NCBI GenBank assembly: GCA_039177555.1
Contig: JBCDFV010000004.1
Coordinates: 62,001-126,000 of the forward strand
DNA length: 64,000 nt
Source of the DNA: JANQGH01 sp039177555
GTDB taxonomy: Bacteria; Pseudomonadota; Alphaproteobacteria; DSM-16000; Inquilinaceae
Direction of reading: 5' to 3'
A program made the translations under genes and the position numbers. Position 1 is the first letter of the stretch. The number at the start of each line of letters is the position of its first letter. Under the pieces are notes generated by a model. The model did no database searches and was not told the DNA's origin. It saw only the letters and a list, made by a program, of their open reading frames with translations. This document shows positions 37,406-46,397 of this stretch, piece after piece.

Positions 37406-38473
37406 TCAGGCGCCGTCCTGTCGAAGCCCCCGCCGCTCCGTCGCGCCATCGGCGAGAACCGGACGCCACCATGCTTCGTTGGCGAGGTACCAATCGACCG
37501 TTTCGGTCAAGCCGGCATCGAAGCCTCGCGCCGGTGCCCAGCCGAGTGCCCTTTGACTGTGACGCGTGTCCATGGCGTAGCGTTGATCATGGCCGGGCCG
37601 GTCGGTCTTGAAGGCGATCAGCGATCGACGCGTGTCGATGCCGGCCAAGGGTGGCGCGCGTTCGTCCAACCGATCGCAAATCGCCTCCACGACAGCGAGG
37701 TTGGCGTGTTCCATATTGCCGCCAAAGCAATAGGTACTGCCCGCCGCGCCCCGCTCTAGCGCGACCAACAGGCCGGCGACATGGTCGTCGACGTGCAGCC
37801 AGTCCCTGACATTGGCGCCCGAACCGTAGACCGGCAACTCCCTGCCCATAAGCCCGCGTATGATCATCAGCGGGATCAGCTTTTCGGGGTGCTGACAGGG
37901 TCCGTAATTGTTCGTGCAGTTGGTCACGATGACCGGCAGGCCGAAGGTGTGACCCCAGGCCCGCGCCAGATGGTCGGACGCCGCCTTGCTGGCGGCATAG
38001 GGCGAGCGGGGCGCGTAGGCCGTGGTCTCGCGGAACCTGCCGACCAGTCCCAAACTGCCGAAGACCTCGTCGGTGGAGACATGAACGAACCGGAAGGTAT
38101 CCCGTCGATCGTCGCTCAGATCCCGCCAATAGCCAAGCGCCGCATCCAGCAGGTGGCTGGTTCCGACGACATTGGTATCGATGAACGGTGCGGCGCCGTC
38201 GATCGACCGGTCGACATGGCTCTCGGCCGCAAGGTGCATGATGGCGTCCGGCCGGGTTTCGCGAAGCAGGGCCTGCATCGCCCGCCCGTCGGCGATATCC
38301 AGCCGCGCAAAGCGGTAGCGGCCAGATGTCTCGATCTCGGCCGGCAACGATGACGGGACCGCGGCGTAGGTCAACTTGTCGACATTGACCACCGACCAAT
38401 CGGTCTTGGCGATCAACTGCCTGATAAGGGCCGATCCGATGAAGCCGGAACCGCCGGTAATGAGCACTTTCAT
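37406..38473 (-). CDS. rfbB: dTDP-glucose 4,6-dehydratase
   Basis: A 355-residue extended SDR enzyme (RmlB). The GGSGFIGSAL nucleotide motif, HLAAESHVDRSID, HVSTDEVFGSLG and the YAASKAASDHLARAW catalytic stretch are all present. It converts dTDP-glucose to dTDP-4-keto-6-deoxyglucose. It is the first gene of the operon, which supplies nucleotide sugar for lipopolysaccharide or capsule. Confidence 0.97.
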   Translation of the reverse strand: MKVLITGGSGFIGSALIRQLIAKTDWSVVNVDKLTYAAVPSSLPAEIETSGRYRFARLDIADGRAMQALLRETRPDAIMHLAAESHVDRSIDGAAPFIDTNVVGTSHLLDAALGYWRDLSDDRRDTFRFVHVSTDEVFGSLGLVGRFRETTAYAPRSPYAASKAASDHLARAWGHTFGLPVIVTNCTNNYGPCQHPEKLIPLMIIRGLMGRELPVYGSGANVRDWLHVDDHVAGLLVALERGAAGSTYCFGGNMEHANLAVVEAICDRLDERAPPLAGIDTRRSLIAFKTDRPGHDQRYAMDTRHSQRALGWAPARGFDAGLTETVDWYLANEAWWRPVLADGATERRGLRQDGA

Positions 38474-38799
38474 CTGGACACCAATTCAACGATCACGCGA
38501 ATGGGCTGCATTTGGATCAGACGCTTGCTTTGTGCCGAATTCGCTTTGCGACACGGGACATGCCATAGCAGGTCCGGGCCAGGGATCAAGCCGCGATGCC
38601 CATTGACCCGGCCCGGTCCTGACCGGAAATTGCCGAAGTCTGGATCGGTCGTCGAAGCTGGCCTGGGCCATGCGGGACCAACGCCGCGGCGGCAGCGGCC
38701 AAAGCACGCACGGACGATGGTTTATCAATCCGCGCTTCTCATGCACACTTGAAAGCCATTCGCGGTATCCGCGGGTGCGACAGTCGAAGGGAGGGTGTT
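38474..38799. other. Divergent promoter region between rfbB and larA
   Basis: No gene was recognised in these 326 bases, which separate divergently transcribed rfbB and larA. Two dyads are visible: CCGGTC-CT-GACCGG at 38613-38626 and CGCGG-TAT-CCGCG at 38761-38773, the latter 26 bases before the larA start. They are operator candidates only. Confidence 0.5.
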
Positions 38800-40095
38800 T
38801 TGGCTGACATCGAGTTGGCTTTTGGTCGCGGCGGGCTGGTGGTCGACTTGCCGGACGCCGCAAAGCCGACCGTCATACGAAAGCGGGCCCTGCCCGTGCC
38901 GGCCGATCAATCCGCCGCCATCGAAGCGGCATTGGACAATCCCATCGATGTGCCGACGCTGTCCGAACTGGCCGCCGACGCGCGCAGCGCCTGCATCCTG
39001 ATCTGCGACATCACGCGGCCGGTGCCCAATGGCCTGTTTCTTCGGCCCTTGATCGAACGGCTGGTCGAGGCCGGCGTGCCGCTGGCGGGCATTACCGTTC
39101 TGGTGGCGACGGGCCTCCATCGCCCCAACCTTGGGGACGAGCTGGCGGAACTGGTCGGCGATCCTTGGGTGCTGGCGCATGTGTCGGTCGTGAACCACTA
39201 CGCCCGCGATGAGGCGGCCCATGTCGACTTCGGCCGCACCGCCACGCGGGACGTACCGGTCGGCCTCGATCGCCGCTTCGTCGAGGCGGACGTGAAGATC
39301 GCCACCGGGCTGGTCGAACCGCACTTCATGGCCGGCTGGTCCGGTGGGCGCAAGGTCGTGGCGCCCGGCATCGCCCGCCACGACACGATCCGCACCTTCC
39401 ATTCCGCGCGCTTCATGGAGGACCCGGGCGCCACCTCGTGCAATCTGGACGCCAATCCGCTGCATGAGGAGCAGTTGGAGATCGTCCGCATGCTCGACGG
39501 TCCGGTGCTGGCCCTGAACACGGTCATCGACGAGGATCGGCGCCTGTGCTTCGCCTCGTTCGGCGAGATTCTGTCGAGCCATATGGCGGCGGTCGATTTC
39601 GTGCGCGCCGCGACCTCCGTCCCCGCACCCCGCCGGTATCGCACGGTCGTGACCTCCGCGGCCGGCTATCCGCTGGACAAGACCTACTATCAGACCGTGA
39701 AGGGCATGGTGACGCCGATCGGCGTTCTGGCAGAGGGCGGCGACCTGATCATCGTATCGGAATGTTCCGAAGGTGTCGGCTCGCCGGAGTTCCGCGCCGC
39801 CCAGGAACGGCTGGTGGCCTTGGGCCCGGAGGCGTTTTTGGCGACGCTGATGGAAAAGTCGTTGGCCGACATCGACGAATGGCAGACCGAAATGCAGCTG
39901 AAGCCGATGCGGGTCGGCCGCATATCGCTCTATGCGCCGGGCCTGCCGGATGCGGATCACGCCGTAACCGGGGTCGACCGGGTCGATGACCTGCCGGCCG
40001 CGATCGCTGCCGCCATGGACCGCCAGGGCGACCCGGAAATCGCGATCATACCGGAGGGGCCGTACGTGGTGCCCTACTGCGCCGCCGACCGATGA
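38800..40095 (+). CDS. larA: LarA-family nickel-pincer nucleotide racemase/epimerase, TTG start
   Basis: A 431-residue LarA homologue. Lactate racemase uses a covalently attached nickel-pincer nucleotide. The key residues are conserved at near-identical positions: His107 (VATGLHRPNLG), His175 and Lys185 (VEPHFMAGWSGGRKVVAPG; Lys binds the cofactor), and His201 (TIRTFHSA). The TTG at 38800 is chosen because GGAGG lies 5 bases upstream and the preceding frame is unconserved. Substrate is not certain, since LarA homologues racemise several 2-hydroxyacids. The three cofactor genes follow directly. Confidence 0.9.
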   Translation: MADIELAFGRGGLVVDLPDAAKPTVIRKRALPVPADQSAAIEAALDNPIDVPTLSELAADARSACILICDITRPVPNGLFLRPLIERLVEAGVPLAGITVLVATGLHRPNLGDELAELVGDPWVLAHVSVVNHYARDEAAHVDFGRTATRDVPVGLDRRFVEADVKIATGLVEPHFMAGWSGGRKVVAPGIARHDTIRTFHSARFMEDPGATSCNLDANPLHEEQLEIVRMLDGPVLALNTVIDEDRRLCFASFGEILSSHMAAVDFVRAATSVPAPRRYRTVVTSAAGYPLDKTYYQTVKGMVTPIGVLAEGGDLIIVSECSEGVGSPEFRAAQERLVALGPEAFLATLMEKSLADIDEWQTEMQLKPMRVGRISLYAPGLPDADHAVTGVDRVDDLPAAIAAAMDRQGDPEIAIIPEGPYVVPYCAADR

Positions 40096-41273
40096 CCGCC
40101 CGCCACATCCATCTCGACCCGGTCGGCGGCATCGCGGGCGACATGTTCGTGGCCGCGATATTGGATACGTTTCCGGACCTGAAGGAGGCCTGTCTGGCCG
40201 CCGTCACCGCGTTGGTGGGCGACAGCGCTGAGATCCAACTGCTGGACGCCCGGTCAAAGGGGTTCGCTGGTGCGCGGTTGCGGGTCGCGCCGGCGCAGGA
40301 TGTCCCTGAACGCTCGTGGCAGGAGATCAAGCCCCTTATGGCCGGCTTGCGGCCCGCCGGCGCCGCTGAACATGCCCTCCAGATCTTCGAACTGCTGGCG
40401 GAGGCGGAGGGTTCCGTCCACGGCGTGCCTAAGGACGCGGTGCATTTCCATGAAGTCGGCGCGATCGACTCGATCGCCGACATCGCGGCCGCCGGCTTTC
40501 TGATCGACGCGGTCGATGCCGCAAGCTGGTCGGTTGGGCCATTGCCCCTGGGCGCCGGCCTGGCGCGCACCGCGCACGGGGCCATTCCGGTGCCGGCGCC
40601 CGCGACGGTTCGGCTGCTGAAGGGGTTTCCGGTGGTCGATGACGGCCTGCCGGGCGAGCGGGTCACGCCGACGGGCGCGGCGATCCTGGCGCATCTGCGC
40701 CCAAGCCACGTGCGTCCGGCGGGTGCCCTTGGTGACACCGGCCTGGGGTTGGGCACGCGCGAACTGCCCGATCGCGTCAACGGATTGCGGGTACTGGAGA
40801 TCCGTGTCGACGACACGGCTTCTCCGGTCGATCAGGTCGCCATTCTGCGCTTCGACATCGACGATCAGCCGGCGGAGGATCTGGCGCTCGGTCTCGATCG
40901 GCTGCGGGCGCTGCAAGGCGTCATCGACATCACCCAGTCGTCCGCGATCGGCAAGAAGGGGCGAATGATCGCCGAGATCCGCGTCCTGGCCACCCCGGAC
41001 CAGGCGGAGAGCGTGGCCGGCCAGGTTTTTCGCGAGACCACCACGCTGGGCCTTTGCCTTCAGCGGGCGGAGCGGCGGGTGCTGCCCCGTGACGTTGTCG
41101 AGCCGGTACCGGGCCTGCGCGCCAAACGCGCCATGCGGCCGGGCGGCATGACCGCGAAGGCGGAGCTTGACGATCTGGCCGCGCGCGGCGGCGATGCCGC
41201 CGACCGCGCAAGGCTGCGCCGCGAAGTCGAACTGGCGGCGCTCGAAACAGGCGAGCCGGACATCCCGGAATGA
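40092..41273 (+). CDS. larC: Nickel-pincer cofactor nickel-insertion protein LarC
   Basis: A 393-residue protein that uses CTP to insert nickel into the pincer cofactor. The characteristic N-terminus ARHIHLDPVGGIAGDMFVAAILD and the VHFHEVGAIDSIADIAAAGFLIDAV block are present. In some lactobacilli larC is split by a programmed frameshift (LarC1/LarC2); here it is one uninterrupted frame. It overlaps larA and larE by 4 bases each. Confidence 0.95.
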   Translation: MTARHIHLDPVGGIAGDMFVAAILDTFPDLKEACLAAVTALVGDSAEIQLLDARSKGFAGARLRVAPAQDVPERSWQEIKPLMAGLRPAGAAEHALQIFELLAEAEGSVHGVPKDAVHFHEVGAIDSIADIAAAGFLIDAVDAASWSVGPLPLGAGLARTAHGAIPVPAPATVRLLKGFPVVDDGLPGERVTPTGAAILAHLRPSHVRPAGALGDTGLGLGTRELPDRVNGLRVLEIRVDDTASPVDQVAILRFDIDDQPAEDLALGLDRLRALQGVIDITQSSAIGKKGRMIAEIRVLATPDQAESVAGQVFRETTTLGLCLQRAERRVLPRDVVEPVPGLRAKRAMRPGGMTAKAELDDLAARGGDAADRARLRREVELAALETGEPDIPE

Positions 41274-42079
41274 ACGCGATCACGCCAAATGGGATGGCCG
41301 CCGAGGTGCGGCTCGCGTGCGTTCTGCAACAGATCGGGCCGCTGGCCGTCGCCGTGTCCGGCGGCGTCGATTCCATGACCTTGGCGCATGTCGCGCATGA
41401 CTGCCTCGGCCCGGACGCGGAAATGATCCATGCCATCTCACCCGCCGTACCGGGCACGGCGACCGAACGCGTACGCCGGTATGCACGCCAGCACGGCTGG
41501 CGGTTGCGGGAGATCGATGCCGGCGAGTTTGCCGATCCCCGCTATCGGGCGAACCCTGCCAACCGGTGCTTTTTCTGCAAGACGAACCTGTACGGCACCA
41601 TGGCGCGCGTGGCCGATGCCACGCTGGTTTCGGGCACGAACCTGGACGATCTGGGCGACTGGCGGCCGGGCTTGCGGGCCGCCCGGGATCATGGCGTGCG
41701 CCACCCGTTCGTCGAGGCGGAGATCGACAAGCGGACCGTGCGTGCCATTGCCCGCGCGCGGCAACTTGACGATCTCGCGGAACTGCCGGCCGCGCCGTGC
41801 CTGTCGAGCCGGGTCGAAACCGGGCTGCGGGTCGAGGCGGCCGATCTGGCCGCGATCGACCGGGTCGAGGCGACGCTGCGCGGTCAGTTCGATGCGGCCG
41901 ACATCCGCTGTCGCGTGGTCGCCGGCGGCATTCGCATCGAACTGGATGAAGCCTGTCTCGCCACCTTGACCGATGGCGACGTGGCAACGGTGCGCCAGAT
42001 GGCGGCCGGCGTCTTTGCCCGTTCTATCGAGACAGTTTCGGTCGCGCCCTACCGGCGTGGCTCCGCCTTTTTGAGATGA
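41270..42079 (+). CDS. larE: ATP-dependent sulfur transferase LarE
   Basis: A 269-residue PP-loop enzyme that adds sulfur to the pyridinium-dicarboxylate cofactor precursor. The ATP motif VSGGVDSM is at residues 29-36. Cys177 in PAAPCLSSR matches the cysteine region that donates sulfur in LarE. Two more cysteines (CFFC, 100 and 103) are present, so it may belong to the cluster-assisted type known from some LarE proteins; this is inference. It overlaps larC. Its last codons are duplicated in the gap before larB. Confidence 0.94.
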   Translation: MNAITPNGMAAEVRLACVLQQIGPLAVAVSGGVDSMTLAHVAHDCLGPDAEMIHAISPAVPGTATERVRRYARQHGWRLREIDAGEFADPRYRANPANRCFFCKTNLYGTMARVADATLVSGTNLDDLGDWRPGLRAARDHGVRHPFVEAEIDKRTVRAIARARQLDDLAELPAAPCLSSRVETGLRVEAADLAAIDRVEATLRGQFDAADIRCRVVAGGIRIELDEACLATLTDGDVATVRQMAAGVFARSIETVSVAPYRRGSAFLR

Positions 42080-42099
42080 GGCCGCCTTTTTGAGATGAG
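42063..42099 (+). repeat. 19-bp-period tandem duplication at the larE end
   Basis: CCGCCTTTTTGAGATGAG occurs twice in tandem (42063-42080 and 42082-42099). The first copy contains the larE stop and the second lies just before the larB start. It looks like a local slippage duplication. Confidence 0.9.
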
Positions 42100-42105
42100 A
42101 CCACT

Positions 42106-42771
42106 GTGAGCTTGGACTTTGAACTCGATTTCGACCGGCAAGACCGGATCGGCATGGGCGAGGCCATCTTTTGCGAGGGCAAGTCGTCCGATCAGGTCGC
42201 TGGCATTCTCTACGCGGCGGACCGGCGTGGCGTTTCGCTGCTGCTGACCCGGTGCAGCCCCGCCCTGGTGGCGGCGCTTGAGCCGTCTTTGGCCGAGGCG
42301 CTGGACTACGATCCGGAATCCCGAACCGCCTATTTCGGCGCGCCGCCGTCCGTCGTGTCGACACGCGACGTCGCCATCATCACCGCCGGCACCAGCGACC
42401 TGCCGGTGGCGCGCGAGATCGAACGTACGCTGCTGTTCAATCGCTGTGCGCCTCGGCTGGTGGCGGATGTGGGTGTTGCCGGCCTGTGGCGTCTGCAGGC
42501 GCGGTTGCCGGATGTGGCCGACTGCAAGGTGATGATCGTGATCGCCGGCATGGACGCCGCCTTGCCCACGGTGGTCGGCGGGCTGGTCCCCCAGCCCATT
42601 ATCGGCGTGCCGAGGTCTACCGGCTACGGCGCTGCCCGCAACGGCGAAACCGCGCTGATGTCGATGCTGGCAAGCTGCGCACCCGGGCTGACCGTGGTCA
42701 ATATCGACAATGGCTATGGCGCCGCCTGCGCCGCCTTGCGTCTGCTGAAGGCGATCAAGTCGGCGGCCTGA
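42106..42771 (+). CDS. larB: Nickel-pincer cofactor biosynthesis protein LarB
   Basis: A 221-residue PurE-fold enzyme that carboxylates and hydrolyses nicotinic acid adenine dinucleotide, the first cofactor step. Family blocks are IITAGTSDLPVAREIERTL, VVGGLVPQPIIGVPRSTGYG and NIDNGYGAACAALRLLKAI. The GTG at 42106 is the earliest start consistent with the conserved region. The usual conserved N-terminal LDHxR-like region reads FDRQDRIGMGEAIFCEGKS. It lies 26 bases after larE. The gap includes the tandem repeat. Confidence 0.93.
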   Translation: MSLDFELDFDRQDRIGMGEAIFCEGKSSDQVAGILYAADRRGVSLLLTRCSPALVAALEPSLAEALDYDPESRTAYFGAPPSVVSTRDVAIITAGTSDLPVAREIERTLLFNRCAPRLVADVGVAGLWRLQARLPDVADCKVMIVIAGMDAALPTVVGGLVPQPIIGVPRSTGYGAARNGETALMSMLASCAPGLTVVNIDNGYGAACAALRLLKAIKSAA

Positions 42772-42778
42772 TGTCTGC

Positions 42779-44263
42779 TCAATGCCGGCCGATGCCCCGA
42801 TAGGCGCCGGCCTTATAGTAGGCGCGCAAAGCCTCCCTATGGCGGTTGATCAGCGTTCGCCGCCGCTCGAACTCGCCGGAGCGGACGACGGATAGCGCCT
42901 GGTCATGGGCTTCCTGTTCCAGCGCCGGCAGGTCGACGCCTAAGGCCTTGCCGTCGGCGACGATTTGACGGCCGTCGACATAGAGCTCACGCACATCCGC
43001 CATGGTCATGCGGGCGAGCAGCATCTCGACCAAGTCCTCCGGCGGCACCAGCCAGTCGGCGGTCATGGTTGAGCGGTCCAGCACCAGGATGTCGGCGCGA
43101 TTGCCCGTCACCAGGCGGCCGGCGTCGGACGAATTGTCGAAGGTCTCGTAGCCTTGGCATGAGGCGGCGTGAAACAGCGCCCCGCGATCGAGTTGGTCGT
43201 CGACGCTGTGGCCCTGATGCAGCCAGTTGAACAAGCGCATGTCGCGCAGCGCGTCGCCATCATCATCGACGGAGGTGCCGTCGAGCCCGATGGCGAACTT
43301 CGTGCCGGCGGCGAGGAAGCGGTCGACCGGCGCGATGCCGGATCGCAGCCGCAGGTTCGATGCCGTGTTCACCGAGACCGTGACGCCCCGTTCGGCCAGC
43401 AACGCGCATTCGTCCGGCGTCAGCCAGACCCCGTGGGCGACCGTGAGGCGCGGTGACAGGAAGCCGATGCTGTCCAGGAACCGGACCACGCCGCCCTCAT
43501 AGACGCTGTCCGACCAGTCCCGCTGGATCTTGGTTTCCAAGAGATGCATGTGGATGCGACGCCCGGTTCTGGCGGACGCGTCGGCGATCGCCGCCAGCGT
43601 ATCGTCCTGGCACCATTGCGGCCCGATCGGCCCGTATTGCGGCCGGAAATCGTCGCTGCCGTATGCCTGTTCGATGATGTCGACCCTGGCCAACTGGTCC
43701 GCCGCTGGCTTGTAGCTCGGCGTCCACTGGACGATTTCGGCCCAGTCGTCCGGATCGTGAAACGGCGCCACCGCCTCCGGCCCGCCATAGGCGAACGGGT
43801 TGCGATCGGTGATCGGGCAGGAAAAGGCGACCCGGATGCCGACCTCCCGCGCGGCCCGGGCCACACCCGCCGCCTCCTCGACCAGCCGGTCGGCGTTGAA
43901 GGAGTTGTGGCAGTGGTTTGCGACCGCGATGCCCGACTGGGCCATGCGCGCGAACGCGATGGCGGCGACGAGATAGGGGTCGACCGGCGGTTCCAGCCGC
44001 AGGCTCGCGGCCCAAAGCTCCAGCGCGTCATCCATCGCGCCGTAGGTCAGCGTGCGGTGGCCCCGGCCGTGATCGTGGGCGTTCACCAGCGCCGGCAACG
44101 CGATCAGGGTCTCGCGGTCCGCCGGCACATCCGCGTTTGGCAGGATGCGATCGATGCGGCCGTCGACGACCGCAATCTCGCCCGGCCCCGCGTCCGGCGC
44201 TACGCCCGGATCGGCCAGGATGTGACCGGCGGCGATGCGGTGTTCGGTCGGGCTGCTGGTCAT
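42779..44263 (-). CDS. Metal-dependent amidohydrolase (deaminase-like)
   Basis: A 494-residue amidohydrolase. The metal HxH motif is in ALVNAHDHGRGH. Other ligands are in RIHMHLLETK, TVAHGVWLTPDE and GLDGTSVDDDGD. This pattern matches the cytosine/SAH-deaminase-like branch of cyclic amidohydrolases. The ATG at 44263 has AGGAAA upstream; the longer frame is intergenic DNA. It is convergent to larB and divergent from the ABC-transporter operon, so it could process that transporter's substrate. The substrate is unknown. Confidence 0.85.
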   Translation of the reverse strand: MTSSPTEHRIAAGHILADPGVAPDAGPGEIAVVDGRIDRILPNADVPADRETLIALPALVNAHDHGRGHRTLTYGAMDDALELWAASLRLEPPVDPYLVAAIAFARMAQSGIAVANHCHNSFNADRLVEEAAGVARAAREVGIRVAFSCPITDRNPFAYGGPEAVAPFHDPDDWAEIVQWTPSYKPAADQLARVDIIEQAYGSDDFRPQYGPIGPQWCQDDTLAAIADASARTGRRIHMHLLETKIQRDWSDSVYEGGVVRFLDSIGFLSPRLTVAHGVWLTPDECALLAERGVTVSVNTASNLRLRSGIAPVDRFLAAGTKFAIGLDGTSVDDDGDALRDMRLFNWLHQGHSVDDQLDRGALFHAASCQGYETFDNSSDAGRLVTGNRADILVLDRSTMTADWLVPPEDLVEMLLARMTMADVRELYVDGRQIVADGKALGVDLPALEQEAHDQALSVVRSGEFERRRTLINRHREALRAYYKAGAYRGIGRH

Positions 44264-44412
44264 GGCTGTTTCCTGGGCACGGATCTGGCGGGGACGCCGG
44301 TTCGGAAGACCGAACCTACAATCTGCACACCATGCTAGTGCAGCTTGTTTTCGAACGTAAATCCCTATCGTGCGCGAATTTTGGCATCGCCTGGCGCGTA
44401 AAAATCTTCTAT

Positions 44413-44422
44413 CTGACGTCAG
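44413..44422. promoter_or_regulatory. CTGACGTCAG palindrome in the divergent promoter region
   Basis: A perfect 10-bp palindrome in the 267-bp region between the amidohydrolase and the ABC operon. Two direct copies of GCAAAATTTC flank it downstream (about 44432-44441 and 44463-44472). It is a candidate operator. Confidence 0.3.
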
Positions 44423-44530
44423 GCTTTCGGCGCAAAATTTCACGATGCGCCCAGAATGACGAAGCAAAATTTCGAACACGCGCGCATGGGGGCAGCGATA
44501 CCAGGCATCACAAGAATCGGGAGAAGGCTC

Positions 44531-45580
44531 ATGCACAAACGTCTGGAACTCGGACCGCGTTTCGCGCGGCGCGGCTTGTTGAAATCAGCGGCTTTTGGGG
44601 CGGCGGCCTTGAGCGCGCCCAGCCTGCTGTCGTTCCGCGCCCTGGCCCAGGACGCCTATGAAGTGAACATGCAGCTTGGCTGGCTGGCCAGCAACGGCAT
44701 CACCGGCGAAGTCGTCGCCGATACGCTGGGCTATTACGCCGAGGAAGGTGTGGAACTGAACATCACGCCCGGCGGCCCCGGCGTCGATGGTGTTGCCTCT
44801 GTGGCGGCCGGTCGCGCCCAGGTTGGGCAGCTCTCGTCCAGCCCGTCGCTGATGCTGGCGCGATCGGCCGGCATTCCGGTCAAGTGCATCGCGGCCGGCT
44901 ATCAGCAGCACCCGTTCACCTATTTCTCGCTGGCCGACAATCCGATCCGCACGCCGGAAGACATGATCGGCAAGACGATCGCCACACAGCCGACGGCGCA
45001 CATCCTGCTGCGCGCCCTCCTGGCCCATAATGAGATCCCGGAAGACGATGTCGAAATCGTCAATATGGGCAGCGACATGAACCAGTTGCTGACCGGTCAG
45101 GCCCAGGCGGTGACGGGCTGGATGACCAACGTCAATGCCCTGTCGATCCTGGGCGATGGCCGGGTCGACCTGATGCTGTGGGATGCGGGCATCCAGCTTT
45201 ACGCCAACCCGTACTACGTCACCGACGACACGTTGGAGAACGATTTCGACGGCATCGCCTCGTTCCTGCGCGGTTCGGCGCGCGGCTGGGGCTATGCCTT
45301 CGAGAACCCCGAAGAGGCGGTCGACATGCTGGTCGAGCGGTATCCCAACCTGGACCGCGACAGCGAGATGGCCGCCATGCCGCTGGTTCTGGGTTTCAGT
45401 TTCAATGCCCTGACGGCCGAGCATGGCTGGGGCACGATGAACCGGGAGAACTGGCAGGCCCAGATCGACATCTATGCCCAGCTCGGCCAGTTCGAGGACA
45501 ATCCGGTGCCGACGGTCGACGACGTGATGACCCTGTCCGTGCTTGACGCCACCACCGACGTCAGGCCGAGGCTCGGCTGA
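44531..45580 (+). CDS. NMT1/SsuA-like ABC transporter substrate-binding protein
   Basis: A 349-residue periplasmic binding protein. The signal peptide carries a twin arginine (FARRGLLKSAAFGAAALSAPSL) ending before AQDAYEVNMQ, so it is probably Tat-exported. The mature part has NMT1/THI5-like blocks (LGWLASNGITGEVVADTLGYY, ELNITPGGPGVDGVASVAAGRAQVG). Start ATG 44531 has GGGAGAAGG upstream. Family members import pyrimidine precursors, sulfonates, nitrate and other ligands, so the ligand cannot be set from sequence. The ATPase and permease follow directly. Confidence 0.92.
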   Translation: MHKRLELGPRFARRGLLKSAAFGAAALSAPSLLSFRALAQDAYEVNMQLGWLASNGITGEVVADTLGYYAEEGVELNITPGGPGVDGVASVAAGRAQVGQLSSSPSLMLARSAGIPVKCIAAGYQQHPFTYFSLADNPIRTPEDMIGKTIATQPTAHILLRALLAHNEIPEDDVEIVNMGSDMNQLLTGQAQAVTGWMTNVNALSILGDGRVDLMLWDAGIQLYANPYYVTDDTLENDFDGIASFLRGSARGWGYAFENPEEAVDMLVERYPNLDRDSEMAAMPLVLGFSFNALTAEHGWGTMNRENWQAQIDIYAQLGQFEDNPVPTVDDVMTLSVLDATTDVRPRLG

Positions 45581-45583
45581 GCC

Positions 45584-46396
45584 ATGGGCGCCCCCGCCTT
45601 GGCCCCGGCGGCGAACGCGGGGGCGGACGATCTGGCGCTGCGGTTGGACGGCGTGACGGTGACGTTCGAGACCGACCACGGCCCGCTGACCGCACTGCAG
45701 GACATCTCGCTGTCCGTCCGGTCGGGCGAGTTCCTGACCATGTTGGGGCCGTCCGGTTGCGGCAAGTCCACGCTGTTGCGCACGGTGGCCGACCTGCTGC
45801 CCGTGAGCAGCGGGACGGTGTCGGTGATCGGTCGCGCGGCGTCGGAAGCCAGGCGCGCCCGGCAGATCTCGTTCGTGTTTCAGGACGCGACCCTGATGCC
45901 GTGGCTGTCGGTGATCGACAATATCCGCCTGCCGTTGGAGGTCGGGCGCGGCAACGGCGCGATCATCGACGCACCGGTGCCGGCGGAAGAGCTGCTGGCC
46001 ATGGTCGGCCTGAAGGGCCGTGAGCGGGCGTTGCCGCATGAGCTGTCCGGCGGCATGCGCCAGCGGGTGGCGATCGCCCGCGCGCTGATCTGCCATCCGA
46101 AGATCCTGTTGATGGACGAGCCGTTCGGTGCCCTGGACGAGATCAAGCGCGATCAGTTGAACGTCGAACTGCTGCGCATCTGGCAGGAAACGGGCACGAC
46201 CATCCTGTTCGTCACCCACAGCATTCCAGAGGCCGTGTTTCTGGGCCAACGGGTGCTGATGCTGGCGGCCAATCCTGGCCGGGTGCGCGAGGTCGTTGAT
46301 ATCGATCTGCCCTACCCGCGCGATCTGGCCTTGCGCGACCAGCCGGAATTCATCGAGCGCGCGGCCCATCTGCGTCAGGTTTTGGAGACCTGTTGA
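45584..46396 (+). CDS. ABC transporter ATP-binding protein
   Basis: A 270-residue ATPase of the nitrate/sulfonate/taurine type. Walker A is GPSGCGKSTLL (near 60), the Q-loop SFVFQDATLMPWL, the signature LSGGMRQRVAIARAL, and Walker B ILLMDEPFGALDE, followed by the switch histidine in FVTHSIPEAVF. It starts 3 bases after the binding-protein stop and the permease starts 1 base after it, so the three form one importer. Confidence 0.96.
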   Translation: MGAPALAPAANAGADDLALRLDGVTVTFETDHGPLTALQDISLSVRSGEFLTMLGPSGCGKSTLLRTVADLLPVSSGTVSVIGRAASEARRARQISFVFQDATLMPWLSVIDNIRLPLEVGRGNGAIIDAPVPAEELLAMVGLKGRERALPHELSGGMRQRVAIARALICHPKILLMDEPFGALDEIKRDQLNVELLRIWQETGTTILFVTHSIPEAVFLGQRVLMLAANPGRVREVVDIDLPYPRDLALRDQPEFIERAAHLRQVLETC

Positions 46397-46397
46397 G

